A stretch of 64,000 nucleotides of DNA from Brevibacillus migulae (GTDB lineage: Bacteria; Bacillota; Bacilli; Brevibacillales; Brevibacillaceae): positions 219,314-283,313 of the forward strand of contig NZ_SDKD01000003.1 of NCBI RefSeq assembly GCF_004521915.1. The letters run 5' to 3'. Shown here one piece after another: positions 63,866-64,000 of the stretch. A program made the position numbers and the translations under genes. The notes below the pieces were generated by a model. It was not told the origin of the DNA and made no database searches. It saw only the letters and a program-made list of their open reading frames with translations. Positions within the stretch are counted from its first letter, which is position 1. Each line of letters opens with the position of its first letter.

Positions 63866-63929
63866 TTTTATCGAAACTGCCAATAGACAAACATTTGTTC
63901 GAATCGATGGCTTATTTTTGGATTTTTTG

Positions 63930-63938
63930 TGCTATAAT
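63930..63938 (+). promoter_or_regulatory. extended -10 promoter of uvrB
   Basis: TGCTATAAT is a perfect -10 with the TGn extension, 35 bases before the uvrB start. The -35 is weak. Confidence 0.5.
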
Positions 63939-63972
63939 GGTTGATAAGAAGATGAAGGAGTTGAACGGATTC

Positions 63973-64000
63973 ATGGATCGTTTTCAACTGGTGTCGGAGT
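63973..64000 (+). CDS. uvrB: excinuclease ABC subunit B, first codons only
   Basis: The window ends after nine codons, MDRFQLVSE, which is the typical start of UvrB. AAGGAG lies upstream. In B. subtilis uvrB also follows the minJ region. The remainder lies outside the window. Confidence 0.75.

Noticed and set aside
1..64000. CRISPR arrays, rRNA and tRNA genes, prophage modules
   Set aside because: No regularly spaced repeats, no rRNA or tRNA-like cloverleaf sequences and no phage structural or integrase genes were seen.

Overview
The window is a stretch of bacterial chromosome from a motile Bacillota species. Its backbone follows the Bacillus subtilis order flgM-flgN-flgK-flgL-yviE-fliW-csrA-hag ... 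flaG-fliD-fliS-fliT ... hpf-secA-prfB-cccB ... ftsE-ftsX-(LytM activator)-ctpB-minJ-uvrB. The moderate GC content of the backbone, an arginine gene block set into this order and the protein sequences suggest Brevibacillus or a close Paenibacillaceae relative. This placement is inference; no database was searched.

Region by region: (1) 0.1-5.7 kb is the late flagellar operon (anti-sigma factor, chaperone, hook-associated proteins, FliW/CsrA) followed by flagellin, which has its own SigD promoter and a CsrA-type hairpin in its leader. (2) 5.7-21.2 kb is an AT-rich accessory island between hag and flaG. It holds three glycosyltransferases fused to TPR-like regions, a PseB-like dehydratase, a CDP-sugar cassette (rfbF, rfbG, rfbH, a YerE-like ThDP enzyme and a reductase), and a still more AT-rich trio (RmlD-like reductase, NeuB/PseI-like synthase, GNAT). 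By position it is probably a flagellin or surface glycosylation locus. (3) 21.2-22.9 kb is debris of two different insertion sequences. (4) 22.9-25.8 kb is flaG-fliD-fliS-fliT plus a small opposing YjfB-like motility gene. (5) 25.9-29.7 kb has a MotA/MotB stator pair, a cluster of DnaA boxes, and an amino-acid ABC binding protein and permease without an ATPase. (6) 29.7-39.6 kb holds a cold-shock protein, an HD-GYP protein, hpf, secA, a subtilisin-like protease, prfB with its programmed +1 frameshift, a PAS histidine kinase and a small cytochrome c lipoprotein.

(7) 39.7-54.1 kb is arginine biosynthesis: argC-argB-argD, then carA-carB-argF, then argG-argH, with ARG-box-like operators in front of each unit and no argJ. 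Between argF and argG lie a 25-codon hydrophobic peptide gene, a DUF5317 membrane protein and a membrane HD-GYP protein. (8) 54.2-57.1 kb has a secreted beta-propeller-like protein, an AhpD-like protein and an iron alcohol dehydrogenase. (9) 57.3-63.8 kb is the cell-envelope block FtsE-FtsX-LytM activator-CtpB-MinJ, an opposing FlgD-type hook-capping gene, and the first codons of uvrB at the right edge.

The most rewarding targets are the CDP-branched-sugar cassette linked to TPR-glycosyltransferases beside flagellin, the tiny peptide gene upstream of the DUF5317/HD-GYP pair, the DnaA-box cluster far from any replication gene, and a hairpin repeat present at both 1-35 and 28.8 kb.
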